Below, in pieces: positions 51,274 to 60,230 of a stretch of DNA of 64,000 nucleotides. The translations under genes and the position numbers were made by a program. Each line of letters opens with the position of its first letter. Position 1 is the first letter of the stretch. Under the pieces are notes generated by a model, which had not been told where the DNA came from, searched no databases, and worked only from the letters and a program-made list of their open reading frames with translations. Origin of the DNA: Hymenobacter sp. BT188 (lineage in GTDB: Bacteria; Bacteroidota; Bacteroidia; Cytophagales; Hymenobacteraceae); the NCBI RefSeq assembly GCF_014333585.1, contig NZ_JACSCW010000002.1:124001-188000 (forward strand). The letters are read 5' to 3'.

Positions 51274-52434
51274 TCACCACTTATACAATCGTTCAGCTGC
51301 GGCTTTTAACGTGTCCGGCTGTTTGGCAAAGCAAAACCTCACCAGGCCATGATCGGTGCCGTCGTGATAAAAGGCCGAAACGGGCACTACCGCTACTCCG
51401 GCCTCGCGGGTAAGGCGGCGGGCAAAGCTGACATTGTCTTCACCGGGCGCAATGGCATCGTAGCGCGCTAGCTGAAAATAAGCGCCTTGCGTTGGCAGTA
51501 GGTCAAAGCGGGTGGGAGCCATCAGCTCCACAAACAGGTCGCGCTTTTGCTGGTAGAAATCGGGCAGCGCCTCATAGTGAGCGGCATCGGCCAGCACATC
51601 GGCCAGCGCGTGTTGGGTGGGCGTGCTCACACTGAACGTCACAAACTGATGCACCCGCCGCAGCTCCGCCGTAAGAAGGACCGGCGCAATGCAATACCCC
51701 ACTTTCCAGCCCGTAGCATGATAAGTCTTGCCAAATGACGACAGCACAAAGCTGCGCTCCGCCAGCGCCGGATACTGCAAGGCGCTGCGGTGTGCTTGCC
51801 CGTCGAAGGTCATGTGCTCATACACTTCGTCGCTGAGAAGCAGCGTGGGCGTATCGGCGAGTAATGTGGCTAGGTGTTGCCAATCAGCATCGGTAAGCAC
51901 GGCGCCGCTTGGGTTGTGTGGCGTATTAACCAGCATTAGGCGAGTGCGCGGCGTGAGGGCAGCGGCTACCCGTTCCCAATCAGGCCGAAAATCGGGGAGA
52001 AGCAGGGGCACATATACCGGCACACCGCCCTGCAAACGAATAGCCGGTCCATACAGATCGTAGGCCGGCTCCAGCACCAGCACCTCGTCGCCGGGCCGGA
52101 CTACGGCGGCCAGCACGGCATACAGTGCCTCTGTGGCCCCGCTCGTAATCGTGATGTCGGTATCAGGGCTGGGGGGCAAAATGCCGTAGAGCTGCGCGGT
52201 TTTCTGGCTGATCTGCTCGCGCAGACGCGGCAAGCCCGGCATCGGGGCATATTGGTGATGTCCGCTAGTTTGCGCATGCCGGGCCAGTGCCTCTGTAAGC
52301 ACCTGCGGCGGATCATAATCGGGGAAGCCTTGAGCCAGATTGATAGCGCCACATTCGGCGGCCAGCTGCGACATGACGGTGAAAATACTGGTGCCTACAT
52401 CGGGCAGCTTGGACGCAAAGGCAGGTAAAGCCAT
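51274..52434 (-). CDS. Methionine/glutamine aminotransferase (class I PLP enzyme)
   Basis: The 386-aa enzyme begins with INLAQGFPDYDPPQVL and HHQYAPMPGLPRLREQI, has the NTPHNPSGAV loop, DEVYEHMTF, and the PLP-binding Lys in SSFGKTYHATGWKVGY. This is the YbdL/kynurenine-glutamine transaminase type, active with methionine, glutamine and aromatic amino acids. Paired with the adjacent omega-amidase it would complete the last step of methionine salvage. A dispersed G6C motif is at 52171. Confidence 0.9.
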   Translation of the reverse strand: MALPAFASKLPDVGTSIFTVMSQLAAECGAINLAQGFPDYDPPQVLTEALARHAQTSGHHQYAPMPGLPRLREQISQKTAQLYGILPPSPDTDITITSGATEALYAVLAAVVRPGDEVLVLEPAYDLYGPAIRLQGGVPVYVPLLLPDFRPDWERVAAALTPRTRLMLVNTPHNPSGAVLTDADWQHLATLLADTPTLLLSDEVYEHMTFDGQAHRSALQYPALAERSFVLSSFGKTYHATGWKVGYCIAPVLLTAELRRVHQFVTFSVSTPTQHALADVLADAAHYEALPDFYQQKRDLFVELMAPTRFDLLPTQGAYFQLARYDAIAPGEDNVSFARRLTREAGVAVVPVSAFYHDGTDHGLVRFCFAKQPDTLKAAAERLYKW

Positions 52435-52584
52435 ACAATCAATAAAACGTCTTTATGTAGAAGGGCTTCTCAAAATGCCCGCAGCTGGAATCTAGCAAGA
52501 GACACAGGTAAAGCAGCGAACCGGGCCTAAGTTTACGCAGCCCAGCCCACATTATCAGAAGCAAGGTCCGTACTTCAGGTCAAT

Positions 52585-52621
52585 AAAAAAGCCCCCCACA
52601 TCAGACGTGGGGGGCTTTTTT
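52585..52621. terminator. G6C-motif terminator
   Basis: AAAAAAGCCCCCCAC / GTGGGGGGCTTTTTT perfect 15-bp stem with a 7-nt loop. On the minus strand it follows the msrA stop by ~22 nt. Confidence 0.95.
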
Positions 52622-52643
52622 ACTTTACAACTCGACTTTACGC

Positions 52644-53309
52644 CTATAACGGCGACTTCAGTAGCTTCGGAAACAGCTTGCGAAACTTCTCCACCTTCGG
52701 CGTCGATACCGACTGCACGTACGACTCATTGGGGTGCAAACGGTAGTAGCCTTGGTGATAATCTTCGGCGGGCCAGAACTCTGTGAAGGCCGTCACCTGA
52801 GTCACGATGGGGTTAGGATATTGCTTCGCTGCATTCACGCGCTGAATGGCGGCCGTAATCTGTTCTTTCTCCTGCGGCGTGCGATAAAAGGCTACCGACC
52901 GATACTGCGTGCCTGCATCTGGCCCCTGACGGTTGAGAGTCGTTGGGTCGTGGGCCGCACGGAAAAAAACGTCGAGGAGCGTCGCGTAGCTCACCTGCTT
53001 GGGGTCATAATATATTTGAACTGCCTCCGCATGGCCGGTGCGTCCGCTACCTACCTGCTCGTAGGTGGGCTTTTTCTCGGGTCCGCCCGCGTAGCCCGAC
53101 ACAACCTCGCGCACACCTTTTATTTCCTCAAATACCTCTTCGGTGCACCAAAAACAGCCCCCCGCTAAGGTAGCAACGGCTAGTCCCTGCATGTTAGTGG
53201 GTGCTTTGCCAGCCGTAGAGCGGGTAGGCTGAGCATCCGAGCGATTCTGCGAACAGGCGGCCGCTCCCAGCAGCAAACCCAATAAGTAAAGTTTCAAGTG
53301 ACTTATCAT
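52644..53309 (-). CDS. msrA: Peptide-methionine (S)-S-oxide reductase, predicted lipoprotein
   Basis: The 221-aa protein has a lipoprotein signal (LLGLLLGAAACS, Cys19) and the MsrA catalytic motif GCFWCTEEVFE (Cys52 nucleophile), followed by GYAGGPEKKPTYEQVGSGRTGHAEA and FFRAAHDPTTLNRQGPD. It repairs methionine-S-sulfoxide in proteins; the lipobox places it in the envelope, guarding exported proteins. MsrB is not fused or adjacent. Together with the two preceding genes it makes a methionine-themed group, though a terminator separates it from them. Confidence 0.95.
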   Translation of the reverse strand: MISHLKLYLLGLLLGAAACSQNRSDAQPTRSTAGKAPTNMQGLAVATLAGGCFWCTEEVFEEIKGVREVVSGYAGGPEKKPTYEQVGSGRTGHAEAVQIYYDPKQVSYATLLDVFFRAAHDPTTLNRQGPDAGTQYRSVAFYRTPQEKEQITAAIQRVNAAKQYPNPIVTQVTAFTEFWPAEDYHQGYYRLHPNESYVQSVSTPKVEKFRKLFPKLLKSPL

Positions 53310-53938
53310 ACCTTAATGTACGTAGCACAACCTTGACTGGACGTGCTACCAATGTCTGTGAAAACAAAAATCCTTTTAGAGCTAAGCCCACTGATAAGCT
53401 GCACAGGCTAAGCAGTTTGAGTGTAAGATTTGTTTCGGTTGTGCCCCGGTACTTGGGTCTTCTTTTTTGACTGTCGCTGGGAATAATTCAAAATGATCAT
53501 TTGCGAGTTAAAGAAGCAGATGTTATGCGAAGTGTATAGAACTGATATTTATTTTCTCATTGCTTCAATTGGCTTTGTTATCTATACTACAATAGCTTGA
53601 GATATAAATAATTGAACTTATTTGATTCAATCGAGAACTGTTATTGCAGCCTTGTATGGATGTTATGTTGTCTTATATGCCGTCTATAATACTAAATGGG
53701 TAGTTTTTGAGGTTAAAAACGAAATTTGCTCCATCCGACACTTGCGTTTTCTGTAGTCGCAGATAGTATAATTAAAATGTAATGAAAACTATCTCATGCG
53801 TATTCCGGTGTGCTAAGCTATTGTCCAAAAGCCTATTCCGATTCATTGCCTAATGCTGATGATCGTCCTATTTACTGGTCACAAGAATGGGCATTGTTAT
53901 TGTTTTCTATATATTACTATTGTTCAATAAAAGACAAA
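53310..53938. other. AT-rich intergenic region
   Basis: About 630 bp, strongly AT-rich from 53480 on, with no convincing ORF on either strand. A frame open from 53810 into the next gene has atypical codons and is more likely leader DNA. I see no repeat, RNA gene or exact promoter consensus. Confidence 0.4.
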
Positions 53939-54361
53939 ATGGGTTTGCTCACGCTGCTTGACGAGCCGCATCTTACCATCTCTTATGATAATCGCAATCA
54001 GTGGCTCTACACCGATTGGGTAGGCGCGCAGAATCTGCGGACGCTTCAGCTGGGGTGCGAGCAGATAATATTGCATCTGCAGGCCGAGCATTGCACCAAG
54101 ATTCTGAATGATAATACCCGCCTCAGTAGCATCCATGCACAAGCTAGAAGCTGGATAGAGAAAGGCTTTGTGCAACAATTAGCCGCCGCTGGCTTGGAGT
54201 ATATGGCCTGGGTGTATTCGCTCGACTTCGATAGCCGATTCTCTACCGACCTTACCTTATTGCGTAGTACGCAGCCCGTGGTAGTAGGCTTCAATGATTT
54301 GGTAGCCGCCTATGCTTGGCTCGAAAAATGCGAAACCCATCCATCATCCCTTTTCATTTGA
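53939..54361 (+). CDS. Unknown small protein, paralogue 1 of a three-member local family
   Basis: From ATG 53939 the product is 140 aa. It shares a clear pattern with the genes at 54483 and 58698: HLTISYDNRNQWLYTDWVG, then a Cys (LQLGCEQIILHL), KILNDNTRL, a Trp-containing helix, YMAWVYSLDFDSRFSTDL and a last helix AAYAWLEKC. The alternating strand/helix layout with a central strand-loop LNDNT is reminiscent of STAS/SpoIIAA-like folds, but this is only fold-level inference. There is no signal peptide. The gene begins after AT-rich leader DNA and lies ~120 nt before paralogue 2. Confidence 0.7.
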   Translation: MGLLTLLDEPHLTISYDNRNQWLYTDWVGAQNLRTLQLGCEQIILHLQAEHCTKILNDNTRLSSIHAQARSWIEKGFVQQLAAAGLEYMAWVYSLDFDSRFSTDLTLLRSTQPVVVGFNDLVAAYAWLEKCETHPSSLFI

Positions 54362-54482
54362 TCAACAGGATTTGATATAACATTACGTCCTGTTTCCTGG
54401 CGATTAAATACAAATCTTGGTTTAGAATTTCTATTGGTCAGACAGCTATCTTACTAGTTCGTTATCCTATCCTGCTACTTAT

Positions 54483-54896
54483 ATGGCTATGCACTCCCTG
54501 TTCGACTCACCTCACCTCACTATCTGGCACGACTGTACTAACCATTGGCTGTATGTGGAATGGAAGGGACAGCTGAGTCTGGAGGTAATCAAGGAGAGCT
54601 GCAACTATGTGTTGCAGAACGTGCCCCTGACAGGCTTTGATAAGGTGTTGAATGATAGCACACAGGCAGTTGGCAACTGGACTGCTGCTTCCGAATGGCT
54701 GGGACAAGAGTTGTTTCCCCTACTTTCTACGGTAGGTTTTAAATACATGGCATGGGTGTATGCCACCGATTTCAACAGTCGGTTTTCTATCGACTCAACG
54801 TTGCGTTGTGCTACCAGCCTAGCTATTGTCACGTTCGACGACCTAGACGCGGCCTACACATGGTTGCAGCACGCAGATGAGCTGCACGCAGCCTAG
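54483..54896 (+). CDS. Unknown small protein, paralogue 2
   Basis: The 137-aa product aligns with the neighbours at 53939 and 58698: HLTIWHDCTNHWLYVEWKG, the Cys in IKESCNYVL, KVLNDSTQAVGNW, the SEWLGQELFPLL helix, KYMAWVYATDFNSRFSIDS and DDLDAAYTWL. Conserved positions across the three include LY-(T/V)-(D/E)W, C, LND(N/S), W, AWVY and the final WL. Cytosolic by lack of signal. Function unknown; possibly stand-alone STAS-like regulators. Confidence 0.7.
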   Translation: MAMHSLFDSPHLTIWHDCTNHWLYVEWKGQLSLEVIKESCNYVLQNVPLTGFDKVLNDSTQAVGNWTAASEWLGQELFPLLSTVGFKYMAWVYATDFNSRFSIDSTLRCATSLAIVTFDDLDAAYTWLQHADELHAA

Positions 54897-54916
54897 AGGC
54901 TGTTTATTATAAGTAA

Positions 54917-55357
54917 CTATAAGGCGTTAGTCGCGGCTCTGAAGGTAGCCAGTGGCGTGGCCTGCTTGGCTTCATATAAGTGTAGCGTGTTGCCGCTGAT
55001 CTCGAAACGGGTAGTTTGCTCCAGTACGCTTAAATAACGCATCTCTACCTCTATTGCCTGGTTGCTGCGCCGCATCATGGTGCTGATAACGTGCGGAATA
55101 GTTTGTAGCCGGGTGCTTATTGAGTGCTCAAAGGCCCCCCTATAGTATGTCTCGTTGGGAATTGCCGTGCTTGGCAGAACTAACTCAGGACGTGTTGCCT
55201 CTTGTACGTCAGGCAGCGGCTTGCCATTAAGGGTGCTTAGCACCCAGCGGGTAGGAGGGGGCTGCATGACAGGTGGCTGATTACTAGTAGTGTAGCCGCC
55301 AAATCCTAGCCCTGCCGCAATGCATGCCCAAGAGAAAAAGCGAATTAGCATAAGCAC
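54917..55357 (-). CDS. META-domain-like exported protein
   Basis: The 146-aa protein has an N-terminal hydrophobic segment (IRFFSWACIAAGLGFGG) as signal peptide or membrane anchor, then TRWVLSTLNGKPL and RPELVL, IPHVISTMMRRSNQAIEVEMRYLSVL and FEISGNTLHLYEAKQATPLATF, the order of a META (HslJ-like) domain: W.L..LNG, a central region ending in the E..YL helix, and I.GN.L.L. These domains are found in exported heat-shock or resistance proteins of unknown mechanism. The GCN motif of standard META domains is missing. It converges on paralogue 2 with ~20 nt between stops. Confidence 0.65.
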   Translation of the reverse strand: MLMLIRFFSWACIAAGLGFGGYTTSNQPPVMQPPPTRWVLSTLNGKPLPDVQEATRPELVLPSTAIPNETYYRGAFEHSISTRLQTIPHVISTMMRRSNQAIEVEMRYLSVLEQTTRFEISGNTLHLYEAKQATPLATFRAATNAL

Positions 55358-55623
55358 CGTTTACTTGTTTATTTGGGTTTAGCAGCAGGAGTCTTAAACC
55401 CGCCACCAAGTTGCATAGCGCAGACGATACGAGGGTGTGTTTTTCGTAAGTAGCTTGCTTTAAGTTGCTTATATAGCACTAAATGTTTGCCGGGCCGAGC
55501 TTCATTGGCTCCATTCGACCTTTTAGGATTGCGGAATTAATGCTGCTGACAGGGTTGCTGCAGGGCAAGATGGGCGCTTGCTTTCCGGTTACTGCTGAAG
55601 TTAATTGCAGTAGTCAAATCTCT

Positions 55624-58530
55624 ATGATGCTGAAACAATTTCTGGCGGCAGCTCTCCTCCTGCTAACGACCTGCCTCGCGCCGGTGCAAGCCCAAATCTT
55701 GCCACTGCTAGACCAGAATCCGTCGTCTTTGCGCTGGTATCAGGTGCGTACTCCGCATTTTCAGGTGCTATACCCGGCGGGCTTTGCGGCGCAGGCCCAA
55801 CTCACAGCGCAACGCCTGGAGCAGGTATATGGGCCGGTAAGTGCTTCGCTGGAGCGCGAGCCCCGGCCTCTGACGGTTATCTTACAAACCCAGACTACTA
55901 TTGGAAACGGCTTTGCTACGGTATTACCCCGGCGCTCCGAGTTTTATACCACGCCCCCGCAAGACCCTTTTTTGACCGGAACTCTCGACTGGCTCGATCA
56001 GTTGGCTATTCACGAGTTTCGACACATTGTGCAGTACGACAAGGGGTTGCAGGGTATTACCAAGCTTGCCTATTCACTATTCGGCAACGGGGCGCTGAGC
56101 ACCGCGACTATCGGTATGCCCGACTGGTTTTTTGAGGGCGATGCCGTAGGCACCGAAACCCTACTGACGCGCAGTGGGCGGGGCCGCATTCCGAATTTTG
56201 ATATCAGCCTGCGGGCTAATCTGCTGGCCGGCCGGCGCTTCAACTACAGCAAGGCCGTGGGGGGCTCTTACCGGGATAATGTGCCCAACCACTACGTGCT
56301 GGGCTACTTTTTGACCACCAACCTCAAGCGTACCATTGGTCCTGCCGCCTGGAGTCAGGTGCTCAACCGCTACTATCGTTTTCCTGTCTACCCGTTTTCC
56401 TTTTCCAACAGCTTGCGCCGTACGGCTGGCGTGCGGGTAGAAGATCTGTATGCCCGCACCATGAGTGAAGTTGACTCTATGTGGCGGGCACAGCAGCAGA
56501 GCTTGCAGCTAACAGCCGCTAACACCTTTCCTGTTGCTGCTGATCCCAAGATATTTACGCAGTATCGGTATCCGCAGTATGTAACCGACAGTACCGTGCT
56601 GACGGTGAAAACTGGCCTCGGCGATATTTCTCAGCTGGTGCTGCTGGATAAGCAGGGTCGGGAAAAAAAGGTGTTCGTGCAGGGCTTAGTCAATAACCCC
56701 GAGATGTTGTCGGTGGGTGGAGGCCGGGCCTGCTGGCTGGAGTTTCGCTACGATGCGCGCTGGGGGCAGCGGGTGTACTCCGAAATCAGAGTGCTCGATC
56801 TGGCTTCCGGTGAGCTAACGCACCTTACCCGGCGCAGCCGCTATACTACCGCTGCTCTTTCCGGTGATGGCCAGCGCCTGGTGGCCGTGCGCAGCGACTC
56901 AGCCTACCAAAACCGCCTGGTGGTACTCGATGCCCGCTCTGGCCAGGAGCAGCGCGTACTGCCGAACCCCAACAACGACTTGTATATTCAGCCCCGCTGG
57001 CTGCCTGACCAGCGCACCGTCGCAGCCGTGCTGCTGAAGCCGGGGGGCAAAACGCTGGCGCTTATCGATACTGAAACCGGCCAGACCCGCGAACTGCTGC
57101 CCGTAGCCAACAACAACCTGAGCCACCCGCAGCCGGGGGGCAATTTTGTGTTCTACAACTCACCGCAGTCGGGCATCGACAATGTGTATGCCGTGGAAAT
57201 CAGCACGGGGCAGGTGAAGCAGGTGACCTCGCGGCCGCTGGGCGCATATCATGCCGCCATTTCCCCCGACGGGCGGCGCCTGGCTTTTCATGACTTTCGG
57301 GTGGAAGGCGCCCGCGTGGCCGAAATGCCGCTGGAGCCAACACGTTGGACGGCTGCACCAGCTGCGCCTGTTACGCCGCCCGCCTACACTGATCCGTTGC
57401 TCACGCAGGAGCCTGGTTTGCGCGCCATCGGCGCCGTGGTGCCCGACTCAGCAACGGTGCCGCCGAGCTTAGCAATAAGTCGCTACAATCGGTTCAATCA
57501 TCTATTCAATGTCTTTAGCTGGGGGCTGGTGCAGTCGCCGGATGGGCAAGGTGTGAAGTTGGGCGTCCGCTCCCAGGATTTGCTGAGCACCACGGTGGCC
57601 GTGGCCGGTGTGGGCTTCGACCAAACCGAACGCACCGGCAACGTCTTCGCCGACCTCAGCTACCAGGGCTTTTTGCCGGTACTTGACCTGAGCGTACAGC
57701 ATGGCAGCCGCCGCACTACCGGATTTGTGGATAGGCGCGCTCCACTCGATAGCGCCAGCACTGACCGCTGGCGTTACACTCAGTTTACTACCGGCGTGCG
57801 CCTGCCGCTCAATTTTACGCGCTCCAAATACCTGGAGGGTCTGACGTTGGGTGCGCACTATAGCCAGCAACAGGTGCGAGACTATGACCTACGGTCCCGG
57901 CGCTTGTCGGAGGTTGGCTTCGCGGGCTCCTTGCACATAGTGCAGTACAGCCTGAGCTATTATCATCAGCTTTTGCAAAGCCGCCGTGATGTAGCACCGC
58001 GCTGGGGCCAGAACCTGAGTGCGGTGTGGCGCACTACGCCTTTTGGAGTCGGCTTGCAGGGGCAGCAGTGGGCAGTGCAAGGCAATCTGTATTTTCCGGG
58101 GGTGCTCAAGCATCATTCGTTGCGCCTGCGTGGCGGCTATCAATACCACGATCAATCCCAGTATCAGTTTAGCTCCCTGATAGCGTATCCCCGTGGGCAG
58201 TCGTATGTGAGCTTCGATAAGTTGCAGACGGGCAGCGTAGAGTATCGCCTGCCCGTAGCCGATACGCACTGGACGCTGGGACGCTGGCTATACATTCAGC
58301 GCATCAAAGCGGGGGGCTTTTTGGACGTAGCCACCGGGCAGCGGCGGTTGGCAACCGACCAAGGGCCACAGAACTTCCGCAGTAACTACACCACGGCCGG
58401 CCTGGACGTGAGCTTTGTGTTTAATCCGATGCGCCTGCGTACGCCGCTGGAGGTGGGCGTTAGGTCCATTTACAATCTGCGCACGGGCCAATGGGAAGTG
58501 CAGCCTCTGGTGCTCGATATCGGTTTTTAA
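55624..58530 (+). CDS. Exported HExxH peptidase-like protein with TolB-type propeller and C-terminal barrel-like region
   Basis: I choose ATG 55624 (968 aa), where the signal peptide LAAALLLLTTCLAPVQAQ starts; the frame open to 55483 adds unconserved sequence. A gluzincin-like domain follows (LAIHEFRHIVQYDKG, HExxH at ~residue 134; WFFEGDAVGTE may supply the third ligand). Residues ~320-640 hold repeated TolB/WD40-like blades (LDLASGELTHLTRRS, LSGDGQRLVAV, SPDGRRLAFHDF). The last ~280 residues contain strands such as LGAHYSQQQVRDYDLRSRR and end VLDIGF, like an outer-membrane barrel. It is probably an envelope protease or receptor. Confidence 0.8.
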   Translation: MMLKQFLAAALLLLTTCLAPVQAQILPLLDQNPSSLRWYQVRTPHFQVLYPAGFAAQAQLTAQRLEQVYGPVSASLEREPRPLTVILQTQTTIGNGFATVLPRRSEFYTTPPQDPFLTGTLDWLDQLAIHEFRHIVQYDKGLQGITKLAYSLFGNGALSTATIGMPDWFFEGDAVGTETLLTRSGRGRIPNFDISLRANLLAGRRFNYSKAVGGSYRDNVPNHYVLGYFLTTNLKRTIGPAAWSQVLNRYYRFPVYPFSFSNSLRRTAGVRVEDLYARTMSEVDSMWRAQQQSLQLTAANTFPVAADPKIFTQYRYPQYVTDSTVLTVKTGLGDISQLVLLDKQGREKKVFVQGLVNNPEMLSVGGGRACWLEFRYDARWGQRVYSEIRVLDLASGELTHLTRRSRYTTAALSGDGQRLVAVRSDSAYQNRLVVLDARSGQEQRVLPNPNNDLYIQPRWLPDQRTVAAVLLKPGGKTLALIDTETGQTRELLPVANNNLSHPQPGGNFVFYNSPQSGIDNVYAVEISTGQVKQVTSRPLGAYHAAISPDGRRLAFHDFRVEGARVAEMPLEPTRWTAAPAAPVTPPAYTDPLLTQEPGLRAIGAVVPDSATVPPSLAISRYNRFNHLFNVFSWGLVQSPDGQGVKLGVRSQDLLSTTVAVAGVGFDQTERTGNVFADLSYQGFLPVLDLSVQHGSRRTTGFVDRRAPLDSASTDRWRYTQFTTGVRLPLNFTRSKYLEGLTLGAHYSQQQVRDYDLRSRRLSEVGFAGSLHIVQYSLSYYHQLLQSRRDVAPRWGQNLSAVWRTTPFGVGLQGQQWAVQGNLYFPGVLKHHSLRLRGGYQYHDQSQYQFSSLIAYPRGQSYVSFDKLQTGSVEYRLPVADTHWTLGRWLYIQRIKAGGFLDVATGQRRLATDQGPQNFRSNYTTAGLDVSFVFNPMRLRTPLEVGVRSIYNLRTGQWEVQPLVLDIGF

Positions 58531-58697
58531 AGCGTGTGGAAAGACGGCTCGGGGGAGGCAGCACTGTAAATCCCGCTATTGTGAAAACAAACTGGGTTCT
58601 GTACAGCTTTTAGCTTTACTTTTCCCCTTCTGCTTCATTCTAGAGTTTTCACAACGACTTGTGACCTGGAATTGCCTGACCTATTGCATAACTGACT

Positions 58698-59099
58698 ATG
58701 GCGCTTCGTTTACTGTTTGAGAGTGAGTACGTTACTATTTTCTACGATTACTCAAACGAGTGGCTTTATGTAGATTGGCAAAAAGAGCAAAACCAGGCTT
58801 CGGTGCAAACAGGTTGTGAGCGCATGCTCGAATGCTTGCGGCAGGAGCAATGTCATAAAGTGCTCAACGACAACCGTCAGGTGGATTCAATGTGGTCGGA
58901 TGCGTCGGAATGGGTTGGAAAAGTTTGGTTGCCAGCCATGGCTGAGGTCGGCTTACAGTATTTTGCTTGGGTGTATTCGCCCAACCTTTATAGTCGCCTG
59001 TCCACTGATCTGACGTTACAACATGCGCCAGCAGTAGGTCCCATTGCATTCACTTTCGATAGCATCGATACGGCCAGCGCTTGGCTTAAACAGATGTAA
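58698..59099 (+). CDS. Unknown small protein, paralogue 3
   Basis: The 133-aa product matches the genes at 53939 and 54483: VTIFYDYSNEWLYVDWQ, the Cys in VQTGCERMLECL, KVLNDNRQV, SEWVGKVWLPAM, QYFAWVYSPNLYSRLSTDL and ASAWLKQM. It follows the HExxH-propeller gene after ~170 nt of AT-rich leader and ends before a perfect-stem terminator. Three copies within 5 kb, not in strict tandem, suggest recent local expansion. Function unknown. Confidence 0.7.
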   Translation: MALRLLFESEYVTIFYDYSNEWLYVDWQKEQNQASVQTGCERMLECLRQEQCHKVLNDNRQVDSMWSDASEWVGKVWLPAMAEVGLQYFAWVYSPNLYSRLSTDLTLQHAPAVGPIAFTFDSIDTASAWLKQM

Positions 59100-59130
59100 G
59101 CAGGCCCCAATAAGACAGACATAAAATATA

Positions 59131-59181
59131 AAGACCAAAAAAAACGCCGGAGAGCATCTCTCCGGCGTTTTTTTTGGTCTT
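59131..59181. terminator. Bidirectional terminator with 24-bp perfect stem
   Basis: AAGACCAAAAAAAACGCCGG + AGAG, loop CAT, then the exact complement. It lies between the convergent paralogue 3 and the low-complexity secreted protein gene. Confidence 0.95.
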
Positions 59182-59196
59182 GTAATGGGCTGGGCC

Positions 59197-59607
59197 TTAG
59201 TTAGTGGTGCCGCCTGCGCCACCGGTTTTGCTGGCAGGCAGGGGAGCCTTCTTAATAGGCTGCTTGCTGTTTTTGTCTACCATTTCCTGGTTGGTAGAAC
59301 CCGTAGGTTTCGTGGTGCCCGAAGCAGCGGGACGCGTTTCCTTCAATATGCGCCGGCTCGACTCCGACATGGTGCCGGTGGGGCTGGTGCGGTCTTCGGG
59401 CTTCAGGGTGCTGTTCTGGGTCTTTTTGCTTTGCTGACTTTGAGCCTTCGTTGGCGACGCTTTTTTGGGAGGATAAGATCTGGCAGGCGAGGTATTGGAA
59501 GTGCTCGTTTCGGGGCGGGTGGAGGAGCTACCCGACGTGCTGCCCTGAGCTGCGGCCGTGGAAAGGCCAGCCGCGAAGGCCACGATACATGCAAAAACAG
59601 TTTTCAT
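59197..59607 (-). CDS. Low-complexity secreted protein
   Basis: From ATG 59607 the 136-aa protein has a signal peptide (KTVFACIVAFAAGLSTAAAQ) and a mature part built almost wholly of Ser, Thr, Pro, Lys, Gly and Gln (for example GSTSGSSSTRPETSTS and PPKKASPTKAQSQQSKK), ending KTGGAGGTTN. It is likely disordered and periplasmic or extracellular. No family is recognised. It is supported as a gene by the signal peptide, codon phase and terminator. Confidence 0.65.
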   Translation of the reverse strand: MKTVFACIVAFAAGLSTAAAQGSTSGSSSTRPETSTSNTSPARSYPPKKASPTKAQSQQSKKTQNSTLKPEDRTSPTGTMSESSRRILKETRPAASGTTKPTGSTNQEMVDKNSKQPIKKAPLPASKTGGAGGTTN

Positions 59608-60230
59608 AGAAACGTAAAAAGAGTGGGAAGTATAAATGCATAAGCTCAACGCTATATGCATACAATCAATCTATTACGCTTATAAAGGACTTGTGTTCGG
59701 CTGGAAAATACGGAGCCGGCGGCAATCGTTGAGCTTACTCTGGACCTGAGCAGATAGCAAATAAGACAGCATTCGACAAAGCCAAACCCATGTGCGCCGC
59801 ACGCCAAAAGCGGCGTTTTTTTGTAGAGAAACCGAGAAGCGAGCCGACGGGTTTTGAAGCGAAAAAAGCCCCCCAGATCAGCTTTTGAAAGGGTGACGTG
59901 CCCGCCACCCCCGCGATTACGGGGCGTTATGGTAAAGCGCTGGCAGCGGCAGGCGACTACTTGCGGCAGTAGTACCACCCGCGGGCCAATCGACCCAACT
60001 TTTGCGGCATTAGCATAGGCAACGACGAAAAAACACTTCGAACTTTAGTCAATAAACCCATTTTGAGGGATAAACGCAAGCCCAGCCGGGGACTAATAGG
60101 CTGCTTTTACCCCTAGATGTGCTTGTCGGGCGAGGCGAAATTCTTAATGTTGAGTAAGACCGAATTATACCTTAGTATTCTTCTATATTCGAGCTTTATT
60201 ATCCTTCATATTCTTCTGTATTATAGATTT
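59608..60230. other. Intergenic region, no confident gene
   Basis: About 620 bp. An unpaired AAAAAAGCCCCCCAG is at 59862-59876. The 59880-60010 part is GC-rich and has a minus-strand open frame (59652-59978) without family resemblance. 60140-60230 is AT-rich and probably holds the promoter of the next gene. Confidence 0.35.

Noticed and set aside
53810..53938. N-terminal extension of the 53939 gene
   Set aside because: The paralogues at 54483 and 58698 start at the position matching 53939, and the extension is AT-rich with unusual codons.
59652..59978. A 108-codon minus-strand frame (GTG start) in the 59.6-60.2 kb gap
   Set aside because: The product has no recognisable domain, a Cys/Arg-rich random-looking composition, and a lone G6C motif runs through it; codon use does not match local genes clearly enough.
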